Source: an uncultured Alphaproteobacteria bacterium (GTDB lineage: Bacteria; Pseudomonadota; Alphaproteobacteria; Rhizobiales; Aestuariivirgaceae). From it: 32,850 nucleotides of DNA. Position 1 is the stretch's first letter, and every line of letters starts with the position of its first letter. Positions 16,013-23,702 of the stretch are shown in pieces. The stretch is taken from NCBI GenBank assembly GCA_945957365.1, contig CAMFKI010000039.1, positions 1-32,850 of the forward strand, in the 5' to 3' direction. Both the position numbers and the translations under genes were made by a program. The notes beneath the pieces are model-generated. The model worked only from the letters and a program-made list of their open reading frames with translations, was not told the origin of the DNA and ran no database searches.

Positions 16013-17296
16013 TCACAAGCCCGCATAGGCCTCGGACCAGCGCCCCAGCGGATCGACGACATGCATCCCCTGCGGCGTGAAGCGGGCGGGCCGCCCCGTG
16101 GCAGCTTCCAGCGCCAGCAGGGCCGCACCCAGCCCCACCAGTTCCGGCTCGTCCACCACGGTGATCGGCTCCCGGAACGCCGAGGCGCGGAGTTCCATCA
16201 GCGCGGTGGAGCGCGCCCAGCCGCCCGTGGCATAGATGGCGCCCCGCGGCACGCCGGCGCGGTCGAAGCAGCGCAGGAAGTCGCGGCCGCGCAGCGCCAT
16301 CTGCTCCAGCACGCGGCGGATCGCCGACGTCTCGTCATCGCCCTGCGGATCGGGTGAACCCGGCAGCCGGGGCAGGGCGAGCTGTGCGCGCACCGCCTCG
16401 AGGCTGAAGTGTTTCTCCAGCGTCAGCGTGAATTCGGTGACGCCCACGACGGCGAGGCCCGGTCCGCACATGGCCGGGATCGTCGTCTCGAGGCTCGCAT
16501 CGATGCGCGGATGTTCGGCGCGCGTCTCGCCATAGATCGCATTGGCCGTGCCGAGCGAGTCGATGCGCGCCAGATCGTTCAGCCGCAGGATGGCGGAGGA
16601 TGCGATGGGATGGTCGTGCCCGCCCGCCACCATCAGCGTCGTGGATGACACGACACCCGCCTCGCGCAGCCGGCCCGGTCCGGCCGTGCCGGCAATCTCG
16701 CCGGTCTTCAGCAGCCTCGACAGCGGCGGCGCTTCAGCGAAGGCGAGTGCGTCCTCGCTCCAGCGGCGATTGACGAGGTCATAGCAGCCGGTGCGCGCGG
16801 CCAAGGTCTCGCTCATGAAGGGTGCGCCGCACCACAGTGCGAGGGGATAATCGGCGAGCGCGATCCAGTGGCGCGCGCCGCTGATTTCCTCCCTGCGGTG
16901 CTGGCGCATCCACATCCACTTGCCCGCCGTCGAGTGGAAGTCGACCCGCGTGAAGTTGAAGCGCTCGCGGAAGCGCGCCACCTCGGCCAGTGCGCGCTTG
17001 TCGTGCCACGCGATGACGAGCCCGCGCGAGGACAGATCGGCATTGGCGCAGACGCCGTCCTCGCCCACGCCGGATGACGAGATGGCGGCGAGCGGCTTGG
17101 CCACGCCCACCGCGCGCCAGCCCTCGATGACGAGGTCCTCGAGCAGGACCATCAGCGCGGTCGCATCGGTCGTCGTGCCCAGCCCGTCATTCACATGCGG
17201 GGTGGGCACGGACTTCACCCACAGTGTCCGGCCATCCTCGCCTGCCAGCACCACCTTGAGGTTGGTGCTGCCGATGTCGAGGCCGCAGACGATCAC
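16013..17296 (-). CDS. FGGY-family carbohydrate kinase
   Basis: This kinase is predicted to use ATP to phosphorylate a sugar or polyol. The 427-residue protein has the two-domain actin-like fold of the FGGY family. Motifs are GLDIGSTNLKVVLAG (phosphate 1), ISSSGVGEDGV, the substrate-side GGHDHPIAS, DSLGTANAIYGE and the adenosine motif GGWARSTALMELRA near the C-terminus. It is somewhat short for the family (about 450-520), and I cannot name the substrate. The GTG at 17296 follows the aldolase stop by 7 bp. A TTG at 17320 would overlap the aldolase by 17 bp and is the alternative; neither has a clear Shine-Dalgarno sequence, so coupled translation is likely. The adjacent aldolase suggests a kinase-then-cleavage pathway. 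Confidence 0.88.
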   Translation of the reverse strand: MIVCGLDIGSTNLKVVLAGEDGRTLWVKSVPTPHVNDGLGTTTDATALMVLLEDLVIEGWRAVGVAKPLAAISSSGVGEDGVCANADLSSRGLVIAWHDKRALAEVARFRERFNFTRVDFHSTAGKWMWMRQHRREEISGARHWIALADYPLALWCGAPFMSETLAARTGCYDLVNRRWSEDALAFAEAPPLSRLLKTGEIAGTAGPGRLREAGVVSSTTLMVAGGHDHPIASSAILRLNDLARIDSLGTANAIYGETRAEHPRIDASLETTIPAMCGPGLAVVGVTEFTLTLEKHFSLEAVRAQLALPRLPGSPDPQGDDETSAIRRVLEQMALRGRDFLRCFDRAGVPRGAIYATGGWARSTALMELRASAFREPITVVDEPELVGLGAALLALEAATGRPARFTPQGMHVVDPLGRWSEAYAGL

Positions 17297-17303
17297 GTTG
17301 GGG

Positions 17304-18095
17304 CTACCAGCGGCGCGCAAAGGCGGAGCGCGTGGCTTTGGCCATCTCGGCGATCAGCCACCTGGTTTCCTCCTCCGGCCGCTGCCACACCTTGCGGCCG
17401 ACGACCACGCCCTGCGCACCGGCGGCGATCGCGTCCGTCACGTCCTTCAGCGTCGACTTGGCGTCACCGCTCAAGGGTCCGCCTGCCACCACGACGGGAA
17501 TGTCGAGCTCGGCGCAGAGCTTCGCCGTCGCATCGGGACCGGGGAAGGTGATCTTGATGATGTCGGCGCCGAGGTCATAGGCGACGCGCGCCACCTCCAG
17601 CTCCGCCTCGACGATCTCAGGTGAGCGCGGCGTGTTGAGGAACACCGGCTCCACCATCACCGGCATCTGCCACTTGGCGGCTTCCGACACGACGGTGCCG
17701 ACGCGCTGGCAGTAGAGCACCTTCTCGGCATCGTTCACGTTCCACGGCAGCAGCAGCTTCACGCAGTCCACACCCAGCCGCACCGCGTCCTCGACGCTCG
17801 CCACCAGCGTGCCGGTGCCGGTCGCAGGCGCAGAGGTCGGCCAGAAGGCGTCGATCGCCAGGATGCGCGCCATCTGCGGGTTGGCCGCCATCTCGACCTC
17901 GGAGGCCTTCACGATGCCGGTCGAGACCATGAAGCCCGTCACGTCCTCCCTGAGGAAGCGCTTCATCACCTGGACCGGCGCCTCGAGCTGCTTCACGCGG
18001 CCCCAGACCAGCCCATGGTCGATCGGCACCACGAGGGCGGCGCGGTCCGGGCGGAACACGCGGTTCATGCGGTAGTTGGTGGAATAGCGTCCCAA
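17304..18095 (-). CDS. Class I aldolase of the DeoC/FbaB/LsrF superfamily
   Basis: The 263-residue TIM-barrel protein is predicted to cleave or condense a phosphorylated sugar by a Schiff-base mechanism. Recognisable parts are VPIDHGLVWG (D26-H27 near the first strand), DCVKLLLPWN, the strand GADIIKITF with the likely Schiff-base lysine K181, and the phosphate-binding end VVVAGGPLSGDAK / AIAAGAQGVVVGRKVWQ. The start is TTG at 18095, supported by GGGAGA 7 bases upstream; an in-frame ATG at 18068 lacks this. With the FGGY kinase it resembles the lsrK/lsrF type of pairing in autoinducer-2 use, but no lsr transporter or regulator is present, so the real substrate is open. Confidence 0.85.
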   Translation of the reverse strand: MGRYSTNYRMNRVFRPDRAALVVPIDHGLVWGRVKQLEAPVQVMKRFLREDVTGFMVSTGIVKASEVEMAANPQMARILAIDAFWPTSAPATGTGTLVASVEDAVRLGVDCVKLLLPWNVNDAEKVLYCQRVGTVVSEAAKWQMPVMVEPVFLNTPRSPEIVEAELEVARVAYDLGADIIKITFPGPDATAKLCAELDIPVVVAGGPLSGDAKSTLKDVTDAIAAGAQGVVVGRKVWQRPEEETRWLIAEMAKATRSAFARRW

Positions 18096-18140
18096 GTCAG
18101 TCTCCCAGCAATGCGAAAGAGGGGAGAGTACACGCTATGT

Positions 18141-18290
18141 CCTCTCCCGCAAGGCGGGAGAGGAAGGGGACCCAACGAAGTTGGGGAAGGTGAGGGGACG
18201 CGGACCTCGAATGATGAGGGATGCTTCCCCTCATCTCCCCGTTGCTCCGCAACGGGTCCCTTCTTCTCCCGCTGAAGGAGCGGGAGAAGA
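18141..18290. repeat. Family C palindromic repeat (CTTCTCCCGC/GCGGGAGAAG type)
   Basis: The segment contains several nested palindromes: CCTCTCCCGC-AAG-GCGGGAGAGG at the left; GTTGC-TCC-GCAAC in the middle; and TTCTCCCGCTGAAGGAGCGGGAGAA at the right. On the opposite strand, 18220-18290 closely matches the 3' part of each unit of the array at 31.9-32.85 kb (GCGGGAGAAGAAGGGACCCG and beyond). It separates carA from the aldolase gene. Confidence 0.8.
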
Positions 18291-18300
18291 CGCGCCGGGA

Positions 18301-19521
18301 TCACCCCTTCGCCTTCTCCATGTAGCCCACGAAGCGCTTGAACAGGTAGTGCGAGTCCTGCGGGCCCGGCGAGGCCTCCGGGTGGTGCTGCACCGAGAAC
18401 ACCGGCTTGTCCTTCAGCGCGATGCCGGCGTTGGAGCCGTCGAACAGCGAGACATGGGTTTCCACCACATTGGCGGGAAGCGACTCGCGGTCCACCGCGA
18501 AGCCATGGTTCATCGACACGATCTCCACCTTGTTGGTGGTGAAGTCCTTCACCGGGTGGTTGGCGCCATGGTGGCCCTGGTGCATCTTCACGGTCTTCGC
18601 GCCCAGCGCGATGCCCAGCATCTGGTGGCCGAGGCAGATGCCGAAGAGGGGCTTGCCGGAGTCCACCAGCTTCCTGATTTCGGGCACGGCATATTCGCCC
18701 GTCGCCGCCGGGTCGCCAGGTCCGTTGGACAGGAACACGCCGTCGGGATTCATGGCGAGGATGTCCTCGGCCTTGGTCGTGGCCGGAACCACCGTCACGT
18801 CGCAACCCGCCGAGGTGAGGCAGCGCAGGATGTTGCGCTTCAGGCCATAGTCGACGGCGACCACCTTCCACGGCTGGCCGGTGGCGCGCCGGTAGCCGTC
18901 CTGCCAGTCCCACAGCGTCTCGTCCCAATGCAGGCGCTGGGTGAGGGAGACTTCCTTGGCAAGGTCGAGGCCGACGAGGCCCGGCCAGTCGGCCGCCATC
19001 TTCTTCAGCTTCTTGAGGTCGAACTTGCCCTTGGCATTGTGGGCGATGACGCCGTTGGGCATGCCCTTCTCGCGGATGCGCGCGGTGAGGGCCCGCGTGT
19101 CGATGCCGGAGAGGCCGATGATGCCGCGCGCCTTCAGCCACTTGTCGAAGTGCCTGGCGGAGCGGTAGTTGGCGGGTTCGGTGATCTCTTCCTTGATGAC
19201 GCAGCCGACGACGCCGGCATGGGCGGCGAGGTTGGTCGTCTCGATGTCATCGTCATTGGTGCCGACGTTGCCGACATGCGGGAAGGTGAAGGTCACGATC
19301 TGCCCGGCATAGGAGGGATCGGTCAGCACCTCCTGGTAGCCGGTCATGGCGGTGTTGAAACAGACCTCGCCTACCGCCTCGCCCTCCGCACCGATGCCGA
19401 AGCCCTCGATCACCGTGCCGTCCGCCAGAACCAGAAGCGCCGTCACGCGGGGCTGGTCCCAGTCGCCGAACTGGGGGCGTGCGGGTGTCTTGGCCTTGGC
19501 AGGCTTTTTGGCGGTCGGCAT
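18301..19521 (-). CDS. carA: Carbamoyl-phosphate synthase small (glutaminase) subunit
   Basis: CarA hydrolyses glutamine and passes ammonia to the large subunit CarB for carbamoyl phosphate synthesis, which feeds the arginine and pyrimidine pathways. The protein has 406 residues. The N-terminal CPSase small-chain domain includes LVLADGTVIEGFG, FNTAMTGYQEVLTDPSYAGQ and the GIDTRALTARIREKG stretch. The C-terminal class I glutamine amidotransferase domain has the nucleophile C296 in LFGICLGHQMLG and the His/Glu pair in SVQHHPEASPGP. A Lys/Ala/Pro-rich leader of about 20 residues precedes the core. CGGGAG lies before the ATG at 19521. carB is not in the window. The gene is divergent from the YqeY gene, 121 bp away, as is common in this class. 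Confidence 0.97.
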   Translation of the reverse strand: MPTAKKPAKAKTPARPQFGDWDQPRVTALLVLADGTVIEGFGIGAEGEAVGEVCFNTAMTGYQEVLTDPSYAGQIVTFTFPHVGNVGTNDDDIETTNLAAHAGVVGCVIKEEITEPANYRSARHFDKWLKARGIIGLSGIDTRALTARIREKGMPNGVIAHNAKGKFDLKKLKKMAADWPGLVGLDLAKEVSLTQRLHWDETLWDWQDGYRRATGQPWKVVAVDYGLKRNILRCLTSAGCDVTVVPATTKAEDILAMNPDGVFLSNGPGDPAATGEYAVPEIRKLVDSGKPLFGICLGHQMLGIALGAKTVKMHQGHHGANHPVKDFTTNKVEIVSMNHGFAVDRESLPANVVETHVSLFDGSNAGIALKDKPVFSVQHHPEASPGPQDSHYLFKRFVGYMEKAKG

Positions 19522-19642
19522 GGCAGGCTCCCGGGAATTTGGGGCTGGTTAAGGGAAGGGGGCCGGGCCGTCAAGGTTGCGGTTCGGCCTTATCCGCCCT
19601 AGATGGTGCCCAAACCCGGTATTTTCGAGAGGAACAGGCAAA

Positions 19643-20104
19643 ATGGCCCTGCGCGATGACATTATGGCAGCCGTCAAGGATGCGATGAAATCCGGCGACA
19701 AGAAGCGCCTGGGCACGCTCCGCCTGATGCAGGCCGCCATCAAGGACAAGGACATCAACAGCCGCACCGACGGCCATGATTCGGCGCTCACCTCCGACAC
19801 GGGCATCGCCGAGCTCTTCGCCAAGATGGTGAAGCAGCGCCAGGACTCGGTCGCCGCCTATGAGCAGGGCAACCGCCCCGAACTCGCCCAGGCCGAGCGT
19901 GACGAGATCGCCGTCATCCAGTCCTTCATGCCGAAGCAGATGTCGGACGAGGAAGCCAGGGCCGCCGTGGCCGGCGTCATCGCCGCGGTGGGGGCGACCA
20001 GCGTCAAGGACATGGGCAAGGTCATGGCCGAGCTCAAGGCGAAGTTCGCCGGCCAGATGGACATGGGCAAGGCCGGCGGCATCGTGAAGGCACTGCTGGG
20101 CTAG
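19643..20104 (+). CDS. GatB/YqeY domain-containing protein
   Basis: The 153-residue helical protein matches the YqeY family: MALRDDIMAAVKDAMKSGDK at the start, RLGTLRLMQAAIKDKDI, then VKQRQDSVAAYEQGNRPELA and DEIAVIQSFMPKQMSDEEA, and the terminal KFAGQMDMGKAGGIVKALLG. It corresponds to the tail domain of GatB, the tRNA-dependent amidotransferase subunit. Its role as a stand-alone protein is not well defined, although a function in tRNA-related amidation has been proposed. The ATG at 19643 is preceded by GAGAGGAAC. Its place between carA and dnaG is conserved in alphaproteobacteria. Confidence 0.92.
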   Translation: MALRDDIMAAVKDAMKSGDKKRLGTLRLMQAAIKDKDINSRTDGHDSALTSDTGIAELFAKMVKQRQDSVAAYEQGNRPELAQAERDEIAVIQSFMPKQMSDEEARAAVAGVIAAVGATSVKDMGKVMAELKAKFAGQMDMGKAGGIVKALLG

Positions 20105-20131
20105 CGGGCGACCGCACGCACCCATCTCAAT

Positions 20132-20212
20132 CCGTCACCCCGGCGAAAGCGGGGCCCGGCTTTCCCCTGCGTGGCCACCCGAAGCGCGGTCCCGGCTTTC
20201 GCCGGGATGACG
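20132..20212. repeat. Family A palindromic repeat, copy 2 (bipartite)
   Basis: CCGTCACCCCGGCGAAAGCG at the left and CCCGGCTTTCGCCGGGATGA at the right form a long inverted repeat. It is placed between the convergent YqeY and HAD genes, at the left edge of the accessory block. It probably works as a shared transcription end. Confidence 0.85.
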
Positions 20213-20227
20213 CCACAGGGGGGAGGA

Positions 20228-20944
20228 TTATCTTCCCGCGTCCACCGCGTCCGCCAGTTCGACGAGACTGCCGAAATGATAGTCCGGGATCGCCACCTTC
20301 TGCACCGTCGGGGTGGCGCCGGTGCCCTGCTTGCCCTTGCGGCGTTCGATCCAGCAGGTGTGGTAGCCGAGGCGGCGGGCGACCGCGATGTCGTGGTACT
20401 GGCTCTGCGCCACATGCAGGATGTCGGCGAAGCCATAGCCTTTGGTCGAAAGCCTGCCTCGGGTGAAGGCGAAGACCTGCGGGTCCGGCTTGTTCCAGCC
20501 CACCATTTCGGCGGTGACGAGGTCGTCGAACACATTGTCGAGCGTCTTGGCGAAGTGTGACAGCGCCCAGTTGTCGGAGTTGGTCATGGCCACCAGATGA
20601 AAGCGCCGCTTCAGCCGCTTCAGCGCCGGGATCGAATCGCCGAACGCCGGCCATCGCGGAATGGACAGCCTGAATTCCTCGGCGTCGGAGTTCGAGTCCG
20701 GCAGTCCCAGCGCCTCCGCCATCTCGTGGTACATGGGCGCCATCATGGAGGGAAAGGGCAGCCGCGGCGTGAGGTGATGCTGGCGGTCCTCGGCGACCGC
20801 ATAGGCCTCGAGGATGGCCTTGTCGGAGAGTGTCACGCCGGCAGCCTGCGCACGGGCCTGCACATAGTCGAGGATTCCGGTCTCGAAATCGATGAGCGTT
20901 CCCACGACGTCGAAGGTCATCACTTTGCGGTCGGTCAGGGGCAT
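20228..20944 (-). CDS. HAD-superfamily hydrolase, haloacid dehalogenase type II-like
   Basis: The 238-residue protein has the HAD fold. Motif I is FDVVGTLIDF, with nucleophile D12. Motif II is in LVAMTNSDNW. Motif III lysine lies in WNKPDPQVF, and the ADILHVAQSQYHDIAVARRLG segment carries the family's fourth region. The position two residues after the nucleophile is Val rather than Asp. True HAD phosphatases need Asp there, while 2-haloacid dehalogenases have another residue, so a dehalogenase-like hydrolase is favoured over a phosphatase. The substrate is not known. The ATG at 20944 has GGAG 8 bases upstream; a GTG at 20953 is the alternative. Confidence 0.85.
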   Translation of the reverse strand: MPLTDRKVMTFDVVGTLIDFETGILDYVQARAQAAGVTLSDKAILEAYAVAEDRQHHLTPRLPFPSMMAPMYHEMAEALGLPDSNSDAEEFRLSIPRWPAFGDSIPALKRLKRRFHLVAMTNSDNWALSHFAKTLDNVFDDLVTAEMVGWNKPDPQVFAFTRGRLSTKGYGFADILHVAQSQYHDIAVARRLGYHTCWIERRKGKQGTGATPTVQKVAIPDYHFGSLVELADAVDAGR

Positions 20945-21003
20945 GGCAGTCACTCCGTCATCAGGGGATGCTAGGTCGGTGGGGGGGAGGGCGTCATCCG
21001 ACG

Positions 21004-21019
21004 AAAATGCGGGGCCGCC
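21004..21019. repeat. 16-bp direct repeat, left copy, flanking the amidohydrolase gene
   Basis: AAAATGCGGGGCCGCC is identical to 22192-22207. The two copies bracket the amidohydrolase gene. The right copy is part of a terminator hairpin; the left copy lacks the full hairpin partner and shows no T run of its own. Confidence 0.5.
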
Positions 21020-21169
21020 ATGCAGGCCACAATCGGTTGCCGTCCGGTTGCGCCGGCAAGCGGGGGTGATTGTCCTTGAACTGAGAGATTGCGCATGGCT
21101 ATGGAGTCGCCATCAGGGCAAGGCGATCATGTGCCGGAAGCCCAGCAGCCGCGCTGCTCCGAGGAAAGG

Positions 21170-22168
21170 ATGATCTCCATGCCCGTCACGTCGCCTTGTG
21201 CCTGCGGCCGGATCGACGTCCATGCGCATTTCATGCCCGAATGCTACACCGAAGCTCTCGCGCAGCACGGCTTGGGGCAATCCGACGGCGGCTTTCCGTT
21301 TCCGGCCTGGAGTGCCGAGGCGGCGATCGCCACGATGGACCGGCTCGAGATCGCCACCGCGATCATCTCCGTGTCGTCGCCCTCGGTGAATTTCCTGCCC
21401 GTCGCGGGGAGGCCGGCCCTGTGCCGCGCGGTCAATCTCGCCGGGCACCAGCTGGCCGTCACCCACGCGGGCCGCTTCGGCCTTTTCGCCAGTCTTCCCC
21501 TGCCGGATATCGACGCCGCGCTGAAGGAGATCGCCTTCGCCTTCGACGACCTCGGCGCCGACGGGATCGTGCTCGAAACCAACATCAACGGCGAATATCT
21601 CGGTTCGCCGCGCTTTGCACCCGTCTTCGCCGAGCTGAACCGCCGGGCGGCCGTGCTGTTCGTCCATCCCACAAGTCCCGTCTGCCCCGACTCGCTCATG
21701 GCGGGCCGGCCGGCACCCCTGATCGAGTTTCCCTTCGACACCACGCGCTGCTTCGTCGACCTGCTGTACCGGCGCGTCATTCAGGCCAATCCGCAGATCA
21801 GGTTCATCGTGCCGCACGCCGGCGGCGCGCTGTCGGCTCTCGCGGCGCGCATCGCGAGTTTCGCCAATGTGCCCTTCATCGCGCCGCGCCCGGCATCCGA
21901 AGCCGAGGTGTTCGAAGCGCTGCGGGGCCTCTATTACGATCTGGCGCTGAGCACCCATCCCAGTGCGCTGACGGCGCTGCGCGGCATCGCCCCGCTGGAC
22001 CATATCCTGTTCGGCAGCGACTGGCCCTTCGCGGCCGAGGCCAATGTCGCCCATGCGCTCACCCAGTTGCTGCAGGAGAATGGCCTCGACGACGGCCAGA
22101 TCGCGGCGCTGACGCGCGGCAATGCCGAGGCGCTGTTCCCCCGGCTCGCGTCGCGGACAGGATCGTGA
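21170..22168 (+). CDS. Amidohydrolase family protein (amidohydrolase 2, ACMSD-like)
   Basis: This 332-residue metal-dependent hydrolase or decarboxylase is of the amidohydrolase 2 group, which includes aminocarboxymuconate-semialdehyde decarboxylase. Metal ligands H18 and H20 are in RIDVHAHFMPE. Further conserved points are the histidine in VLFVHPTSPVCPD, the histidine in FIVPHAGGALSAL and the aspartate in HILFGSDWPFA. No signal peptide is seen, so it acts in the cytoplasm on an unknown, possibly aromatic or cyclic, substrate. The ATG at 21170 follows GAGG at 5 bases; an ATG at 21179 is also possible. It stands alone on the plus strand between two minus-strand genes. Confidence 0.87.
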   Translation: MISMPVTSPCACGRIDVHAHFMPECYTEALAQHGLGQSDGGFPFPAWSAEAAIATMDRLEIATAIISVSSPSVNFLPVAGRPALCRAVNLAGHQLAVTHAGRFGLFASLPLPDIDAALKEIAFAFDDLGADGIVLETNINGEYLGSPRFAPVFAELNRRAAVLFVHPTSPVCPDSLMAGRPAPLIEFPFDTTRCFVDLLYRRVIQANPQIRFIVPHAGGALSALAARIASFANVPFIAPRPASEAEVFEALRGLYYDLALSTHPSALTALRGIAPLDHILFGSDWPFAAEANVAHALTQLLQENGLDDGQIAALTRGNAEALFPRLASRTGS

Positions 22169-22188
22169 CGGTGATCTGCATCGTCCGG

Positions 22189-22221
22189 GAAAAAATGCGG
22201 GGCCGCCGCGCAGCCCCGCAT
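22189..22221 (-). terminator. Rho-independent terminator after ohr
   Basis: A perfect 9-bp stem ATGCGGGGC (22195-22203) / GCCCCGCAT (22213-22221) is followed on the minus strand by a six-T run. It ends the minus-strand ohr transcript and may also end the convergent amidohydrolase transcript, though the plus-strand side lacks a T run. Confidence 0.85.
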
Positions 22222-22245
22222 CAGTCGCTTTCCGGATAACCGACC

Positions 22246-22665
22246 TCAGACGATCTTGGTGGTCACCGTGATATTGCCCTTGGTCGCGTGCGAATAGGGG
22301 CACACCACATGGGCCTTGCTGGCGATCTCCTCGGCCTTGGCCTTGTCGACGCCGGGCAGGTGCACGTCGAGGGCCACTTCGAGGCCGAAGCCGCCGCCGT
22401 CGGCGCGCGGGCCGACGCCCACATGCGCGGTGACCGAGGCATCCGGGGTGATCGCCACCTTCTCCTTGCCGGCAACGAAGCGGATGGCGCCGAGGTAGCA
22501 GGCGGAATAGCCGACGGCGAAGAGCTGCTCCGGGTTGGTCCCCTTGTTGTCGCCGCCCATTTCCTTGGGGAGCGAGAGGTTGACGTCGAGCTTGCCGTCG
22601 TCGGTGCGGCCGTGGCCGTCACGGCCGCCGGTCGACGTGGCATGTGCAGTATAGGCGATGGACAT
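22246..22665 (-). CDS. ohr: Organic hydroperoxide resistance protein (Ohr/OsmC family)
   Basis: Ohr is a thiol peroxidase that reduces organic and fatty-acid hydroperoxides. The 139-residue protein has both redox cysteines: C56 in AVGYSACYLGA and C122 in VVCPYSHATKGN. The N-terminal ATSTGGRDGHGRTDDGKLDV stretch and TNPEQLFAVGY are typical of Ohr rather than OsmC. The ATG at 22665 has AAGGAG at good spacing. No OhrR-type MarR regulator is nearby, so its control is unclear. It is the last gene of a minus-strand run and is closed by a strong terminator. Confidence 0.93.
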   Translation of the reverse strand: MSIAYTAHATSTGGRDGHGRTDDGKLDVNLSLPKEMGGDNKGTNPEQLFAVGYSACYLGAIRFVAGKEKVAITPDASVTAHVGVGPRADGGGFGLEVALDVHLPGVDKAKAEEIASKAHVVCPYSHATKGNITVTTKIV

Positions 22666-22740
22666 GGTGGTCTCCTTGCAAAGTCGGTTGTCTACGTTCC
22701 CCGCGCCAGTTTGGATGTGAAGCGGCGCTGGATCAAGCAT

Positions 22741-23610
22741 TCATCGCCGGGCCAGCATCACGCCCACGGCGGCGAGCGCGAAGCCGGCCCAGCCCAGCGG
22801 CGGCATCGCCTCGCCCAGCAGCGGCCAGGCGATCAGCGCCGAAATCGGCGGCACGAGGTAGAACAGCGATGACACGCGGCTCACTTCTCCGGCCCTTATC
22901 ATCGCCAGCAGCAGCGACATGGCGACCAGCGAATTGCCGATGACGAGATAGGCGAGTGCGCCGACGAAGGGCAGGTTCCAGGTGAACTGGAAGTTCTCGA
23001 AGATCATCGCCAGCGGCAGCACGCCGGCCAGCCCGGCGAGATACTGCACGGCATTGGACACCACCGGGTGGTGGCTCTTGCCGAAGCGCTTCTCCCACAA
23101 TGTTCCGGCGGTGATCGCAAACAGCGCGCCCACCGCCGCAGCGATGCCGAGCGGATGCTGCAGTTCGACGCCCGAGCGCGACATGATGACCGTCGCGGCG
23201 CCCGCCAGGCCGAGCGCGAGGCCCGCCCAGCGCAGCAGGCTGACGTTTTCGCCGGTGAAGCGCGGCGCGATGAGGCCCACCAGGATCGGCTGCAGGCAGA
23301 CGATGATCGCCACGCCGCCGGCCGAGACGCCGGCCTTGAAGCTGATGTAGGAGAGCCCGAAATAGATCGTCTGGATGAGGAAGCCGACGATGGCGATATG
23401 CACCCAGTCCATCGGCTTCTGCGGCATCGGCGGGCGCAGGATGACGACCAGCGGCGCCAGCAGGGCGCAGACACAGGCATAGCGCAGCGACAGGAAGCTC
23501 AAGGGTTCGGCATGGGTGATGCCGAGCTTGGCGACCGAGAAGCCGCCCGACCACAGCAGCAGGAAGATGACCGGGGCGGCGAGAAGCCAGATGGGTTTGC
23601 CTGATGTCAT
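22741..23610 (-). CDS. EamA-family (DMT superfamily) transporter
   Basis: The 289-residue inner-membrane protein has about ten hydrophobic helices in two EamA repeats. The first begins WLLAAPVIFLLLWSGGFSVA, with the family's SFLSLRYACVCALLAPLV. The second includes WAGLALGLAGAATVI and the late SLFYLVPPISALIAWPLLGE signature. Members export metabolites such as amino acids, but the substrate cannot be predicted here. The ATG at 23610 lacks a clear Shine-Dalgarno sequence. It lies 75 bp upstream of ohr and 92 bp after the small membrane protein gene. Confidence 0.9.
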   Translation of the reverse strand: MTSGKPIWLLAAPVIFLLLWSGGFSVAKLGITHAEPLSFLSLRYACVCALLAPLVVILRPPMPQKPMDWVHIAIVGFLIQTIYFGLSYISFKAGVSAGGVAIIVCLQPILVGLIAPRFTGENVSLLRWAGLALGLAGAATVIMSRSGVELQHPLGIAAAVGALFAITAGTLWEKRFGKSHHPVVSNAVQYLAGLAGVLPLAMIFENFQFTWNLPFVGALAYLVIGNSLVAMSLLLAMIRAGEVSRVSSLFYLVPPISALIAWPLLGEAMPPLGWAGFALAAVGVMLARR

Positions 23611-23702
23611 TCAAAGGGGACCATAGCGGTGAAGCGCGGCGGAGAGAGCGGCGGCGCGGCGGGGGCCGTCATGCCGCAGCCGAATGCCTCATGCGGGGGA
23701 GA

